Origin: an uncultured Lachnospiraceae bacterium
Lineage (GTDB): Bacteria > Bacillota > Clostridia > Lachnospirales > Lachnospiraceae
Reading direction: 5' to 3'
Assembly (NCBI GenBank): GCA_959022495.1
Contig: CAUEYX010000010.1
Coordinates: 22,732 to 86,731, forward strand
DNA: 64,000 nucleotides
The first letter of the stretch is position 1. Each line of letters begins with the position of its first letter. Positions 7,331-14,801 of this stretch are shown here, one piece after another. The position numbers and the translations under genes are program-made. Below the pieces are notes generated by a model. That model was not told the origin of the DNA. It made no database searches and was given only the letters and a program-made list of their open reading frames with translations.

Positions 7331-9072
7331 TAGTTTATGGTTCTCTTTACGTATGTCGTATGCAGGATGTGATGCGCCTTCTCGCTTCCCGGCGCCCCAA
7401 GATACTCGCTGTATACCTTCTTGATAGAAGGATTCTCATGGGACTTCCTGATCTTCTTCGCCGCGTCGTTGTCATACAGCGCTTTGGCGCGGATCGCCCT
7501 TACATCCTCGAAGTTGCGCACATCCGCGTGTACCTGCGGCTGTCCGCCTCCGTTGACGCATCCGCCCGGGCAGCACATGATCTCGATGAAGTGATAATCC
7601 GCTTCGCCCGCGCGCACCTTATCCATGATGATCTTCGCATTGGACAGGCCCGAAGCCACGGCGATCTTCACATCCATTCCCGCCACGTTGTATGTCGCTT
7701 CTTTGATGCCCTCTGTTCCGCGCACTTCTTTGAAGTCCGGTGACTCCAGTGTCTCGCCTGTGAGTTCTTCCACCGCGGTACGAAGAGCCGCCTCCATGAC
7801 ACCGCCTGTAGCGCCGAAGATGACAGCCGCTCCTGTGGACTCGCCCAGCGGATCGTCAAAGCCTTCCTCGGGCAGGCTGCGGAAGTTGATGCCCACCTTG
7901 CGGATCAGCCTTGCCAGTTCTCTTGTGGTGATGGAGATATCCACATCCGGCACTCCTGCCGCATACTGGTCGTCTCTCTGGAGCTCAAACTTCTTCGCCG
8001 TACACGGCATCACGCTGACGCATACGATATCTTCCGGAGCGATGCCCATCTTCTCCGCATAATAGGTCTTTGTGATGGCTCCGAACATCTGCTGCGGTGA
8101 CTTGCAGCTTGACAGATGTGCCAGCTGATCCGGATAGTAGTGTTCGCAGTATTTGATCCATCCCGGTGAACAGGAGGTCATCATGGGCAGCACGCCGCCG
8201 TTCTTCACGCGGTCCAGGAACTCGTGTGCCTCTTCCATGATGGTCAGGTCCGCGCTGAAGTTGGTATCGAACACTTTGTCAAAACCGATCCTTCGAAGTG
8301 CCGCCGCCATCTTGCCTTCCACGTCGGTTCCCATGGGATATCCGAACTCTTCGCCAAGCGCCGCGCGGACTGCCGGAGCGGTCTGTACGACCACATGCTT
8401 CGTCTCATCCGCGATCGCCTCAAGGACGTCGTCGATGCTGCTCTTCTCATAGAGAGCACCTGTGGGACATGCCGCGATACACTGACCGCATCCCACACAG
8501 CTCGTGTCGCCCAGCCCCATCTCGAACGGGGAGCCGATAAAGGTAGCGAAGCCTCTGTTGTTCGGTCCGATGACACCCACGCTCTGCACCTTCTCGCACA
8601 CTGCGGAGCATCGGCGGCAGAGGATACATTTATTGTTGTCGCGCACCATATGTACTGCGCTCTCGTCCAGCTCATAGTGCGGGCTCTCGCCTTCAAAGTA
8701 ATTCTCATCTGTCACGCCCAGTTCCTGGCAGAGCGCCTGAAGCTCGCACTGGCCGCTGCGCACGCAGGAGAGACATTTCTTATCATGATTGGACAGGAGA
8801 AGCTCCAGTGTCCTTCTTCTGGAATCCAGAAGCTTCTTCGTGTTCGTCTGCACTTCCATCCCCTCAGAAATCGGATGTACACACGCTGCCACGAGATTTC
8901 TCGCACCCTTTACTTCCACAACACACATACGGCATGCGCCGATCTCATTGATCTCCTTTAACCAGCACAGCGTAGGGATACGGATACCCGCTCCCTGGGC
9001 TGCCTCAAGGATCGTAGAACCTGCGGGCGCAGTTACATTCAAGCCATTGATCTTTAAATTCACCATTTCCAT
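7330..9072 (-). CDS. hydA: [FeFe]-hydrogenase catalytic subunit, NAD-linked (HydA/HndD type)
   Basis: Catalytic subunit (about 580 residues) of a cytoplasmic multimeric hydrogenase that interconverts protons and H2. Domains in order: 2Fe-2S ferredoxin-like (about 1-80, CWLKEINEIGACRMC), a His-Cys3 4Fe-4S site (HDKKCLSC...), two 4Fe-4S clusters (about 140-215), then the H-cluster domain with L1 TSCSPGW, L2 MPCTAKKFE and L3 EIMCCPGGCVNGGGQP. The C-terminal 2Fe-2S domain of longer HydA proteins is absent. Start chosen at ATG 9072, nine bases after GGGAGG; a GTG at 9078 sits too close. L1 has Ser where TSCCPGW has its second Cys. It is the last gene of the operon, 15 bases after hydB. Confidence 0.93.
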   Translation of the reverse strand: MEMVNLKINGLNVTAPAGSTILEAAQGAGIRIPTLCWLKEINEIGACRMCVVEVKGARNLVAACVHPISEGMEVQTNTKKLLDSRRRTLELLLSNHDKKCLSCVRSGQCELQALCQELGVTDENYFEGESPHYELDESAVHMVRDNNKCILCRRCSAVCEKVQSVGVIGPNNRGFATFIGSPFEMGLGDTSCVGCGQCIAACPTGALYEKSSIDDVLEAIADETKHVVVQTAPAVRAALGEEFGYPMGTDVEGKMAAALRRIGFDKVFDTNFSADLTIMEEAHEFLDRVKNGGVLPMMTSCSPGWIKYCEHYYPDQLAHLSSCKSPQQMFGAITKTYYAEKMGIAPEDIVCVSVMPCTAKKFELQRDDQYAAGVPDVDISITTRELARLIRKVGINFRSLPEEGFDDPLGESTGAAVIFGATGGVMEAALRTAVEELTGETLESPDFKEVRGTEGIKEATYNVAGMDVKIAVASGLSNAKIIMDKVRAGEADYHFIEIMCCPGGCVNGGGQPQVHADVRNFEDVRAIRAKALYDNDAAKKIRKSHENPSIKKVYSEYLGAPGSEKAHHILHTTYVKRTIN

Positions 9073-9087
9073 CTTCACTGCCCTCCC

Positions 9088-10875
9088 TTATTCCTTATAG
9101 ATCGCGCCGAACCGGCATTTCTCCATGCAGGCGCCGCACTTCAAGCATTTCTCCGGGTTGATCATATGTACTTCTTTTACCTTGCCGATGATCGCGTCAG
9201 CCGGACAGGTCCTTGCGCAGAGGGTACATCCCTTACACTTATCCGGATCGATCTTGTACTGCAGAAGATCCTTACATACTCCTGCCGGACATTTCTTATC
9301 TACGATATGGGCGATATATTCATCCCGGAAATACCTCAGAGTAGAGAGCACCGGGTTGGGCGCTGTCTGTCCGAGGGCGCACAGGGAGTTGGACTGTAAG
9401 TGGCAGCACAGCTCCTCCAGCTTATCCAGGTCGTCCATGGTCGCCTGTCCTTTGGTGATCTTCTCCAGGATCTCCAGCATACGTCTCGTTCCGATGCGGC
9501 AGGGCGTACATTTACCGCAGGATTCATCCACCGTGAACTCCAGGAAGAATTTCGCGATATCCACCATACAGGTATCCTCATCCATGACGATCAGTCCGCC
9601 GGATCCCATCATGGAACCGATGGAGAGCAGGTTGTCGTAGTCGATGGGGATATCCAGATGCTCCGCCGGGATACATCCGCCGGAGGGTCCTCCGGTCTGG
9701 GCTGCCTTGAACTTCTTGCCGTTCGGCACGCCGCCTCCGATCTCCTCTACGATCTCGCGAAGGGTGGTACCCATGGGGATCTCCACAAGACCGGTGTTGT
9801 TGATCTTGCCGCCCAGGGCGAACACCTTCGTTCCTTTGGACTTCTCCGTACCCATGGAAGCGAACCACTCCGGACCATTGACGATGATCTGCGGGATGTT
9901 CGCATAAGTCTCTACGTTATTTAAGATGGTCGGCTTCTGGAACAGACCTTTGAGCGCCGGGAACGGCGGACGCGGACGGGGCTCTCCTCTGTTTCCTTCA
10001 ATGGAAGTCATAAGCGCCGTCTCCTCGCCGCAGACAAATGCTCCCGCGCCGAGTCTTAACTCGATATCAAAATCAAATCCGCTGTCAAAGATATTCTTGC
10101 CCAGCAGACCGTACTCTCTCGCCTGATTGATGGCGATCTCAAGACGTTTGACCGCGATGGGGTACTCCGCGCGCACGTAGATATATCCCTGGGATGCTCC
10201 GATGGCGTATCCGGCGATCGCCATCGCCTCTAATACAGCGTGGGGATCCCCCTCTAAGATGGAGCGGTCCATGAACGCGCCCGGGTCTCCCTCGTCCGCG
10301 TTGCAGCAGACGTATTTCTGATCCGCCTCGTTTGCCGCGGCGAATTTCCACTTCATTCCCGTGGGGAATCCGGCGCCTCCGCGTCCCCTCAGACCGCTGT
10401 CGAGAAGGATCTGGATCACGTCTTCCGGCTTCATCTCTGTGAGGACTTTTCCAAGCGCCTCGTATCCGCCGGTACCGATGTATTCATCAATATTTTCCGG
10501 GTTGATGACACCGCAGTTTCTGAGTGCAACCCTGTGCTGCTTCTTATAGAAATTGGTCTCGTTGAGCGGGATGATCTTATCCGTCTTTGTGGTCTCATCG
10601 TAGAGCAGTCTCTTGACAACCCTTCCCTTTAAGAGATGCTCGGATACGATCTCCGGGATGTCGTCCTCCTGGACCATGGAGTAGAATGTGCCTTCCGGGT
10701 ACACGATCATGATCGGTCCCAGGGCACAGAGTCCGAAGCATCCGGTCTTGACTACGCCGACCTCCTCGGAGAGCCCGTTCGCCGCGATCTCTTTCTCCAG
10801 TCTCTCCCTGATCCGCTGGCTTCCGGAGGAGGTACATCCGGTTCCGCCGCAGACAAGTACGTGTGAACGATACAT
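9088..10875 (-). CDS. hydB: Hydrogenase NADH-binding flavoprotein subunit (HydB/HndC, NuoF-like)
   Basis: Subunit of 595 residues that binds FMN and NAD(P)H and passes electrons to the catalytic subunit. An N-terminal thioredoxin-like 2Fe-2S domain (CGGTGC, then CFGLC) is followed by the NuoF-like core with GGRGGAGFPTG and CNADEGDPGAF. The 4Fe-4S motif CGKCTPCRIGTRR comes next, then a C-terminal domain of two 4Fe-4S clusters (CKGCTLCARTCP and CLKCGACMEKC). This composition is typical of subunits from electron-bifurcating hydrogenases. AAAAGGAGG precedes ATG 10875. Bifurcation is family knowledge, not shown by the sequence alone. Confidence 0.93.
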   Translation of the reverse strand: MYRSHVLVCGGTGCTSSGSQRIRERLEKEIAANGLSEEVGVVKTGCFGLCALGPIMIVYPEGTFYSMVQEDDIPEIVSEHLLKGRVVKRLLYDETTKTDKIIPLNETNFYKKQHRVALRNCGVINPENIDEYIGTGGYEALGKVLTEMKPEDVIQILLDSGLRGRGGAGFPTGMKWKFAAANEADQKYVCCNADEGDPGAFMDRSILEGDPHAVLEAMAIAGYAIGASQGYIYVRAEYPIAVKRLEIAINQAREYGLLGKNIFDSGFDFDIELRLGAGAFVCGEETALMTSIEGNRGEPRPRPPFPALKGLFQKPTILNNVETYANIPQIIVNGPEWFASMGTEKSKGTKVFALGGKINNTGLVEIPMGTTLREIVEEIGGGVPNGKKFKAAQTGGPSGGCIPAEHLDIPIDYDNLLSIGSMMGSGGLIVMDEDTCMVDIAKFFLEFTVDESCGKCTPCRIGTRRMLEILEKITKGQATMDDLDKLEELCCHLQSNSLCALGQTAPNPVLSTLRYFRDEYIAHIVDKKCPAGVCKDLLQYKIDPDKCKGCTLCARTCPADAIIGKVKEVHMINPEKCLKCGACMEKCRFGAIYKE

Positions 10876-10909
10876 ATTTTCATGCCTCCTTTTCTTTCCT
10901 GCTGTTTTT

Positions 10910-11293
10910 CTATGCGTTATTATTCTGCGCCGCGCTCAGCGTGTACTTTGTCACGACCTGCCCGCCCAGCAGATGAATACGCAGTACCTCGAGGGCTTTC
11001 TCGGGGTCCATCTTCACATAAGTCACTTTCTCTTTGCCCGGCTCCATCACTTCCACGATGGGCTCATACTGGCACAGCCCGATGCATCCGGTCTGTGTGA
11101 CGCTGATCTTATCGCTTAAGTTCTGCTCCTGCACCGCGTCGGAAAGCGCGGTCAGCACCGGTCTCGCGCCGCTCGCGATCCCGCAGGTCGCCATACCAAC
11201 GACAACGCGGGTCTGGTTCTCGTTCTCCGCGCGGACGCCGACCTTTCCCTGCATCTTCTCGCGGATCGCGCGTAATTCTTCAAGAGATTTCAT
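10910..11293 (-). CDS. Thioredoxin-like 2Fe-2S protein of the hydrogenase operon (HndB-like)
   Basis: Small protein of 127 residues resembling HndB, the extra subunit of the NADP-reducing hydrogenase of Desulfovibrio. The start is ATG 11293 with GAGGAGG seven bases upstream; a longer upstream reading would run into the preceding gene. A leading helix (KSLEELRAIREKM) is followed by the motifs GMATCGIASGAR and TQTGCIGLCQYEP. Only three cysteines are present, fewer than the four that ligate a usual 2Fe-2S cluster. It sits between the HATPase gene and hydB and is probably an electron-transfer or assembly subunit. Confidence 0.82.
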   Translation of the reverse strand: MKSLEELRAIREKMQGKVGVRAENENQTRVVVGMATCGIASGARPVLTALSDAVQEQNLSDKISVTQTGCIGLCQYEPIVEVMEPGKEKVTYVKMDPEKALEVLRIHLLGGQVVTKYTLSAAQNNNA

Positions 11294-11309
11294 AGTAGTC
11301 CTCCTTTTT

Positions 11310-11870
11310 CTATATATCGGCTCCTTTGTCCGTCTCCAGTTTGTTCGTCTCCAGATATTCCTTAATGAATGCGGACACTTCTGCCTCCTGAAAGGAAATG
11401 TCTTCCCCCAGCATCTGGCGCATCTCCCTTGAATCCAGCACAAAGCTGTCCTGCCCGTATTCATATGTATATCGGAAATCAATGTGCTCATTAAACACGA
11501 TCAAGGTCTGGATGGTGGAACTGATATCTCCCAGCGGCATCCTGTCGATATGTGACAGGCCGAACACCGCCTTTACTGTTGTTCCCTTCCCTTTTTCTGA
11601 ATCAATCTGAAAACTGCCCTCCGTGCTCTCTGCCGCCTGTTTAAAAAACGGAACGCCGAGTCCTACCTTTCTTGTGGTCCTCGTCGTAAAGAACGGGTCC
11701 TGCACGCTCGACACCTGTTCCGGCGTCATCCCGCAGCCGTCGTCCTTGATAGTGACGGTCAGTGTGTCGTCCTTTGGCTGTACGGACACCGTGATTTCTA
11801 TAAGGGAGGCGTCCGCCCGCACGGAATTCTCCGCAACATCCAGAATATTCAGAGAAATCTCCGGCATCAT
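11310..11870 (-). CDS. HATPase-domain (GHKL) protein inside the hydrogenase operon
   Basis: A protein of about 186 residues with a histidine-kinase-type ATP-binding fold but no phospho-acceptor domain. The N box (NILDVAENSVRA), G1 (DDGCGMTPEQ) and a G2-like loop (KVGLGVPFFKQAAE) occupy the first 110 residues; the rest is a helical tail without a known motif. The ATG at 11870 lies five bases after the NuoE-like gene's stop; another ATG at 11867 or an upstream in-frame ATG at 11900 are alternatives. Such ATPases recur next to clostridial NuoE-like hydrogenase subunits; a regulatory or maturation role is only a guess. Confidence 0.75.
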   Translation of the reverse strand: MMPEISLNILDVAENSVRADASLIEITVSVQPKDDTLTVTIKDDGCGMTPEQVSSVQDPFFTTRTTRKVGLGVPFFKQAAESTEGSFQIDSEKGKGTTVKAVFGLSHIDRMPLGDISSTIQTLIVFNEHIDFRYTYEYGQDSFVLDSREMRQMLGEDISFQEAEVSAFIKEYLETNKLETDKGADI

Positions 11871-11874
11871 ACGC

Positions 11875-12369
11875 TTACTCGTATTTTGCCAGGATGTCAT
11901 CCAGATCGTCCACTGTCAGGCGGCCATAGACTTCGTCGTTGATCATCATGACCGGAGCCAGACCGCAGGCGCCGACACAGCGGCACGCATCCAGTGAAAA
12001 CTTACCGTCCGGCGTACACTCTCCGCCTACGATGCCCAGCTTCTCCATTAGGGCATTGTAGATATCTCCGGAGCCTTTTACATAACACGCCGTACCAAGA
12101 CAGACAGAAATTCTGTATCTGCCTTTCGGATTCAACGTGAACTGCGAATAAAATGTCGCCACTCCATAGATCTTTTCCATGGGGATTCCCGTCTCGTCCG
12201 AGATCATCTTCTGAACTTCGATCGGAAGATAACCGTATATATCCTGTGCCTTCTGCAGGATCGGCATAAGGGCACCTTTTTCATCCTTGAGCTCACGGAT
12301 CACTTGCATAAGTGCCTCTTCCTGTTCTTTTGTCCCGGAAAATGGAACTGTTCCTTTCTTTGCTGCCAT
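11875..12369 (-). CDS. hydC: Hydrogenase 2Fe-2S subunit (HydC/HndA, NuoE-like)
   Basis: First gene of the hydrogenase operon, encoding 164 residues of the NuoE family. Its thioredoxin-like C-terminal half carries the 2Fe-2S ligands in CLGTAC and in the CRCVGAC segment; the N-terminal half is the usual helical domain (about 15-75, with a GYLPIEVQK motif). It should relay electrons beside the NuoF-like flavoprotein. GGAGG lies eight bases before ATG 12369. With hydA, hydB and the HndB-like gene the order matches the hnd operon of Desulfovibrio fructosovorans (A, B, C, D) with an added ATPase gene. Confidence 0.92.
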   Translation of the reverse strand: MAAKKGTVPFSGTKEQEEALMQVIRELKDEKGALMPILQKAQDIYGYLPIEVQKMISDETGIPMEKIYGVATFYSQFTLNPKGRYRISVCLGTACYVKGSGDIYNALMEKLGIVGGECTPDGKFSLDACRCVGACGLAPVMMINDEVYGRLTVDDLDDILAKYE

Positions 12370-12488
12370 TCTTCAACCTCCATTTCTCTTCCTTATCCGG
12401 CTGCGCACAGACAAACGTCCGGCAGTCAGTAAGATATATTTTGTGCTCATTAGATTTATGATACCACAAGATATTACAAAATACCACT

Positions 12489-12503
12489 TGTTTATTATGA
12501 ACA
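12489..12503. promoter_or_regulatory. Possible Rex-like operator ahead of the hydrogenase operon
   Basis: TGTTTATTATGAACA is an interrupted palindrome (TGTT...AACA) about 120 bases upstream of hydC in an AT-rich stretch. Rex, the NADH/NAD+ sensor, binds TTGTTAA-N4-TTAACAA-like sites and controls hydrogenase genes in other clostridia. The match is partial, so this is only a suggestion. No good -35/-10 pair was found nearby. Confidence 0.25.
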
Positions 12504-12550
12504 TTTTGTATATATTTCACTATTGTACGGATGGTTTGAGCGAATTCCTT

Positions 12551-12597
12551 ATCTAAAAAATCCGAAACAGCCTGTTTTAAACTGTTTCGGATTTCAC
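12551..12597 (-). terminator. Rho-independent terminator of ald
   Basis: A perfect 13-base stem (12558-12570 with 12582-12594, CCGAAACAG core) and an 11-base loop lie 25 bases after the ald stop. On the minus strand the stem is followed by TTTAGAT, a short U tract. The sequence would also work partly in the other direction. Confidence 0.75.
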
Positions 12598-12621
12598 TGT
12601 TTATACAATTTTCATTTCTTG

Positions 12622-13734
12622 TCAGATTCGTGTTTTGATATCTGTGTATTCTTTTCCAAAGCTGTCCGCCACATTTTTACACGTCAGCTTCCCTTCATAC
12701 GTATTGACCGCTGAGTAGATCACCTCATTCTCCCGGCAGGCATCTTCTAAGCCTTTCCCTGCGATCTCAAGCCCGTATTTTAAAGTCGCATTTGTCAGGG
12801 CGATGGTAGAAGTTCTGGGCACCGCGCCCGGCATATTTCCGACACAGTAGTGGACAACTCCATCCACTGTATAGACCGGATCGTCGTGATAAGTCACCTT
12901 TGTCGTCTCGCAGCATCCCCCCTGGTCCACCGCCACATCAACAATCACACTGCCCGGCTTCATATTTTTGAGATACGCTTTCTTCATCAGCTTCGGTGCG
13001 GACTTCCCGGGAATCAGCACCGCGCCAATCACCAGATCCGCGTCTGACACGGCTTTCTCAATGGCAGCGTCTGTGCTGTACAGTGTCTGGATTCTTGCCC
13101 CGAAAATATCATCCAGATAGGCAAGGCGCTCCAGATTGATGTCCAGCACCGTCACATCCGCGCCCATACCGACCGCTGTTTTGCAGGCGTTTGTCCCTAC
13201 ACTTCCCGCCCCGAGGATAACCACCTTCGCCTTGGGAGTACCCGGCACTCCGGACAGGAGCACCCCTTTTCCTCCGAACGGCTTCTCCAGATACTTAGCG
13301 CCCTCCTGGATGCTCAGCCGTCCGGCGATCTGGCTCATGGGCGCCAAAAGCGGAATGGAACCGTTCTTCTCGATCAGCGTCTCATATGCCACACTCTTCA
13401 CCCCAGATTCCAGGAGCACATCCGTAAGATTCTCGTCCGCTGCCAGATGAAAATAAGTGTATAAAACCAGATCTTTCCGAAAATACTGATATTCTTCCGG
13501 AAGAGGCTCTTTCACCTTGATCACCATGTCTGATTTTTTCCAGACTTCCTCCGCGCTGCCACACAGGACCGCGCCCGCCTCAATATATTCACTGTCACAG
13601 AAACCAGATCCTTCCCCCGCGCCTTTCTCAATATACACCCCATGTCCGGCATTTACGTAACTCTTTACATTATCCGGTGTCATTCCCACACGGTACTCCT
13701 GTTTCTTGATCTCTTTTACGCATCCTATTTCCAT
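12622..13734 (-). CDS. ald: Alanine dehydrogenase
   Basis: NAD-dependent enzyme converting L-alanine to pyruvate and ammonium, or the reverse; 370 residues, the usual length. The N-terminal domain carries the substrate-binding region (KEIKKQEYRVGMTP, KVKEPLPEEY, the catalytic-His segment TYFHLAADE) and the central domain the Rossmann motif VVILGAGSVGTNA near residue 170. The C-terminal part has NMPGAVPRTSTIALTNAT, typical of the family. It is monocistronic: a terminator follows at 12551-12597 and the DRTGG operon diverges upstream. It links pyruvate, NADH and nitrogen metabolism beside the NAD-linked hydrogenase. Confidence 0.95.
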   Translation of the reverse strand: MEIGCVKEIKKQEYRVGMTPDNVKSYVNAGHGVYIEKGAGEGSGFCDSEYIEAGAVLCGSAEEVWKKSDMVIKVKEPLPEEYQYFRKDLVLYTYFHLAADENLTDVLLESGVKSVAYETLIEKNGSIPLLAPMSQIAGRLSIQEGAKYLEKPFGGKGVLLSGVPGTPKAKVVILGAGSVGTNACKTAVGMGADVTVLDINLERLAYLDDIFGARIQTLYSTDAAIEKAVSDADLVIGAVLIPGKSAPKLMKKAYLKNMKPGSVIVDVAVDQGGCCETTKVTYHDDPVYTVDGVVHYCVGNMPGAVPRTSTIALTNATLKYGLEIAGKGLEDACRENEVIYSAVNTYEGKLTCKNVADSFGKEYTDIKTRI

Positions 13735-13826
13735 CGTTTTTACCTCCTGCCGTCCTCTCCAGTGCTCTTCACAATGCCCCAGACAAGACTATTTTCTGAT
13801 AGTTTACACCCATTCTAATCGAAATC

Positions 13827-13873
13827 ATGCAAAAAAGCAATTCATTGCTTTTTGCATATGTAAATGATATACT
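13827..13873 (+). promoter_or_regulatory. Promoter of the sensory hydrogenase operon with overlapping inverted repeat
   Basis: TTGCTT (13845-13850) and TATACT (13868-13873) are 17 bases apart. The -35 lies in the right arm of an inverted repeat, ATGCAAAAAAGCAA at 13827-13840 and TTGCTTTTTGCAT at 13845-13857, perfect apart from one extra A. A protein bound there would cover the promoter, so it looks like an operator; the site also lies about 95 bases upstream of the divergent ald gene. Confidence 0.5.
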
Positions 13874-13960
13874 GACGTTACATAATGCGCGGCCGGTCTG
13901 CATCTTTGAAACCTTATACTATCCGGCTGTGCTGACCGAAAAATATTTCAGGAGGGACTT

Positions 13961-14305
13961 ATGACGATCAGAGAAATGCAGGAAGTCCTGGGCGCAAAAT
14001 TCCTCTATGGAGAGGAGCTTGCGGATCTGGACGCACAATTCGTTTTTTCCGCAGATATGATGAGCGATGTCCTCGCATACTGCGGCAAATGTTCCGTGCT
14101 TATCACCGGGCTGTGTAATCCCCAGGTGGTGCGCACCGCGGAGATGCTGGACATTGTCTGTATCATCTTCGTGCGCGGGAAGCTGCCCGATGACAACATG
14201 CTTGCTCTCGCCCGTGGCAAGAGCATTGCCGTGCTTGCAACTGACCACTATATGTTCACTGCATGCGGCATCCTGTACGAAAACGGACTGCGGGGAGGTG
14301 CTTAG
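13961..14305 (+). CDS. DRTGG-domain protein, first gene of the sensory hydrogenase operon
   Basis: Small protein of 114 residues resembling stand-alone DRTGG domains, a fold found in phosphotransacetylase and CBS-domain proteins and thought to bind nucleotides or act in regulation. Visible landmarks are an N-terminal MTIREMQEVLGAK and segments that pair with the second DRTGG-like protein of this operon (CGKCSVLITGL, GKLPDDNMLALARGKSIAVLAT). AGGAGG precedes ATG 13961. The next gene begins directly after its stop. There is no catalytic motif, so it is more likely a sensor or adaptor than an enzyme. Confidence 0.78.
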   Translation: MTIREMQEVLGAKFLYGEELADLDAQFVFSADMMSDVLAYCGKCSVLITGLCNPQVVRTAEMLDIVCIIFVRGKLPDDNMLALARGKSIAVLATDHYMFTACGILYENGLRGGA

Positions 14306-14728
14306 ATGAGCGATCAGCTTATATTTACTTACGAGATCGACGGAGAGGACTTTACCCGGGCGGGGGAAGCCAGCAGCTCCGTGAAGAACAAGCTCAAAAT
14401 GCTGGGCGTGGACAGTGACGCCATCCGGAAAGTAGCCATTGCCATGTACGAAGGTGAGATCAACATGGTCATCCACGCGGAGGGCGGAACCATTACAGTT
14501 ACCGTCTCTGACGACGATATCACTATGGTTCTCGCGGACAGAGGCCCTGGCATTCCGGATATTGACAAAGCCATGCAGGAAGGGTATTCCACCGCAAGAG
14601 AGGAAGTCCGCTCCCTCGGATTTGGGGCGGGGATGGGACTTCCGAATATGAAAAGATTTACGGACGAAATGCACATTGACACCGTGATCGGGCAGGGCAC
14701 TACGATCACGATGCGGGTGCATCTCTGA
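14306..14728 (+). CDS. RsbW/RsbT-like ATPase (anti-sigma-factor kinase family)
   Basis: Protein of 140 residues made of a single GHKL ATP-binding domain as in the serine kinases RsbW, RsbT and SpoIIAB. The N box (EGEINMVIHA, near residue 50), G1 (DRGPGIPD, near 78) and G2 (GFGAGMGLPNMK, near 110) are intact, so ATP binding is likely. It starts directly after the DRTGG gene's stop. In known systems such kinases phosphorylate an STAS-domain partner; none is encoded here, so the target is unknown. Its place beside a sensory-type hydrogenase points to signal transduction. Confidence 0.85.
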   Translation: MSDQLIFTYEIDGEDFTRAGEASSSVKNKLKMLGVDSDAIRKVAIAMYEGEINMVIHAEGGTITVTVSDDDITMVLADRGPGIPDIDKAMQEGYSTAREEVRSLGFGAGMGLPNMKRFTDEMHIDTVIGQGTTITMRVHL

Positions 14729-14731
14729 CTG

Positions 14732-14762
14732 CCATCCATAATATGTCATAGTTTATGGATGG
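14732..14762 (+). other. Intercistronic hairpin
   Basis: A perfect 10-base stem (CCATCCATAA at 14732-14741 with TTATGGATGG at 14753-14762) with an 11-base loop lies in the only sizeable gap inside the operon, starting three bases after the ATPase stop. No U tract follows, so it is not an ordinary terminator. It may stabilise or process the mRNA and adjust the level of the hydrogenase-like protein. Confidence 0.5.
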
Positions 14763-14801
14763 CGCGGCCGGACTGCAAAAGCAGGGAAAGGAGGACTGCC
14801 T

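Noticed and set aside
8224..8961. Plus-strand open frame antisense to the hydrogenase gene
   Set aside because: It is the complement of Fe-S and H-cluster coding sequence; no domain or start signal is visible.
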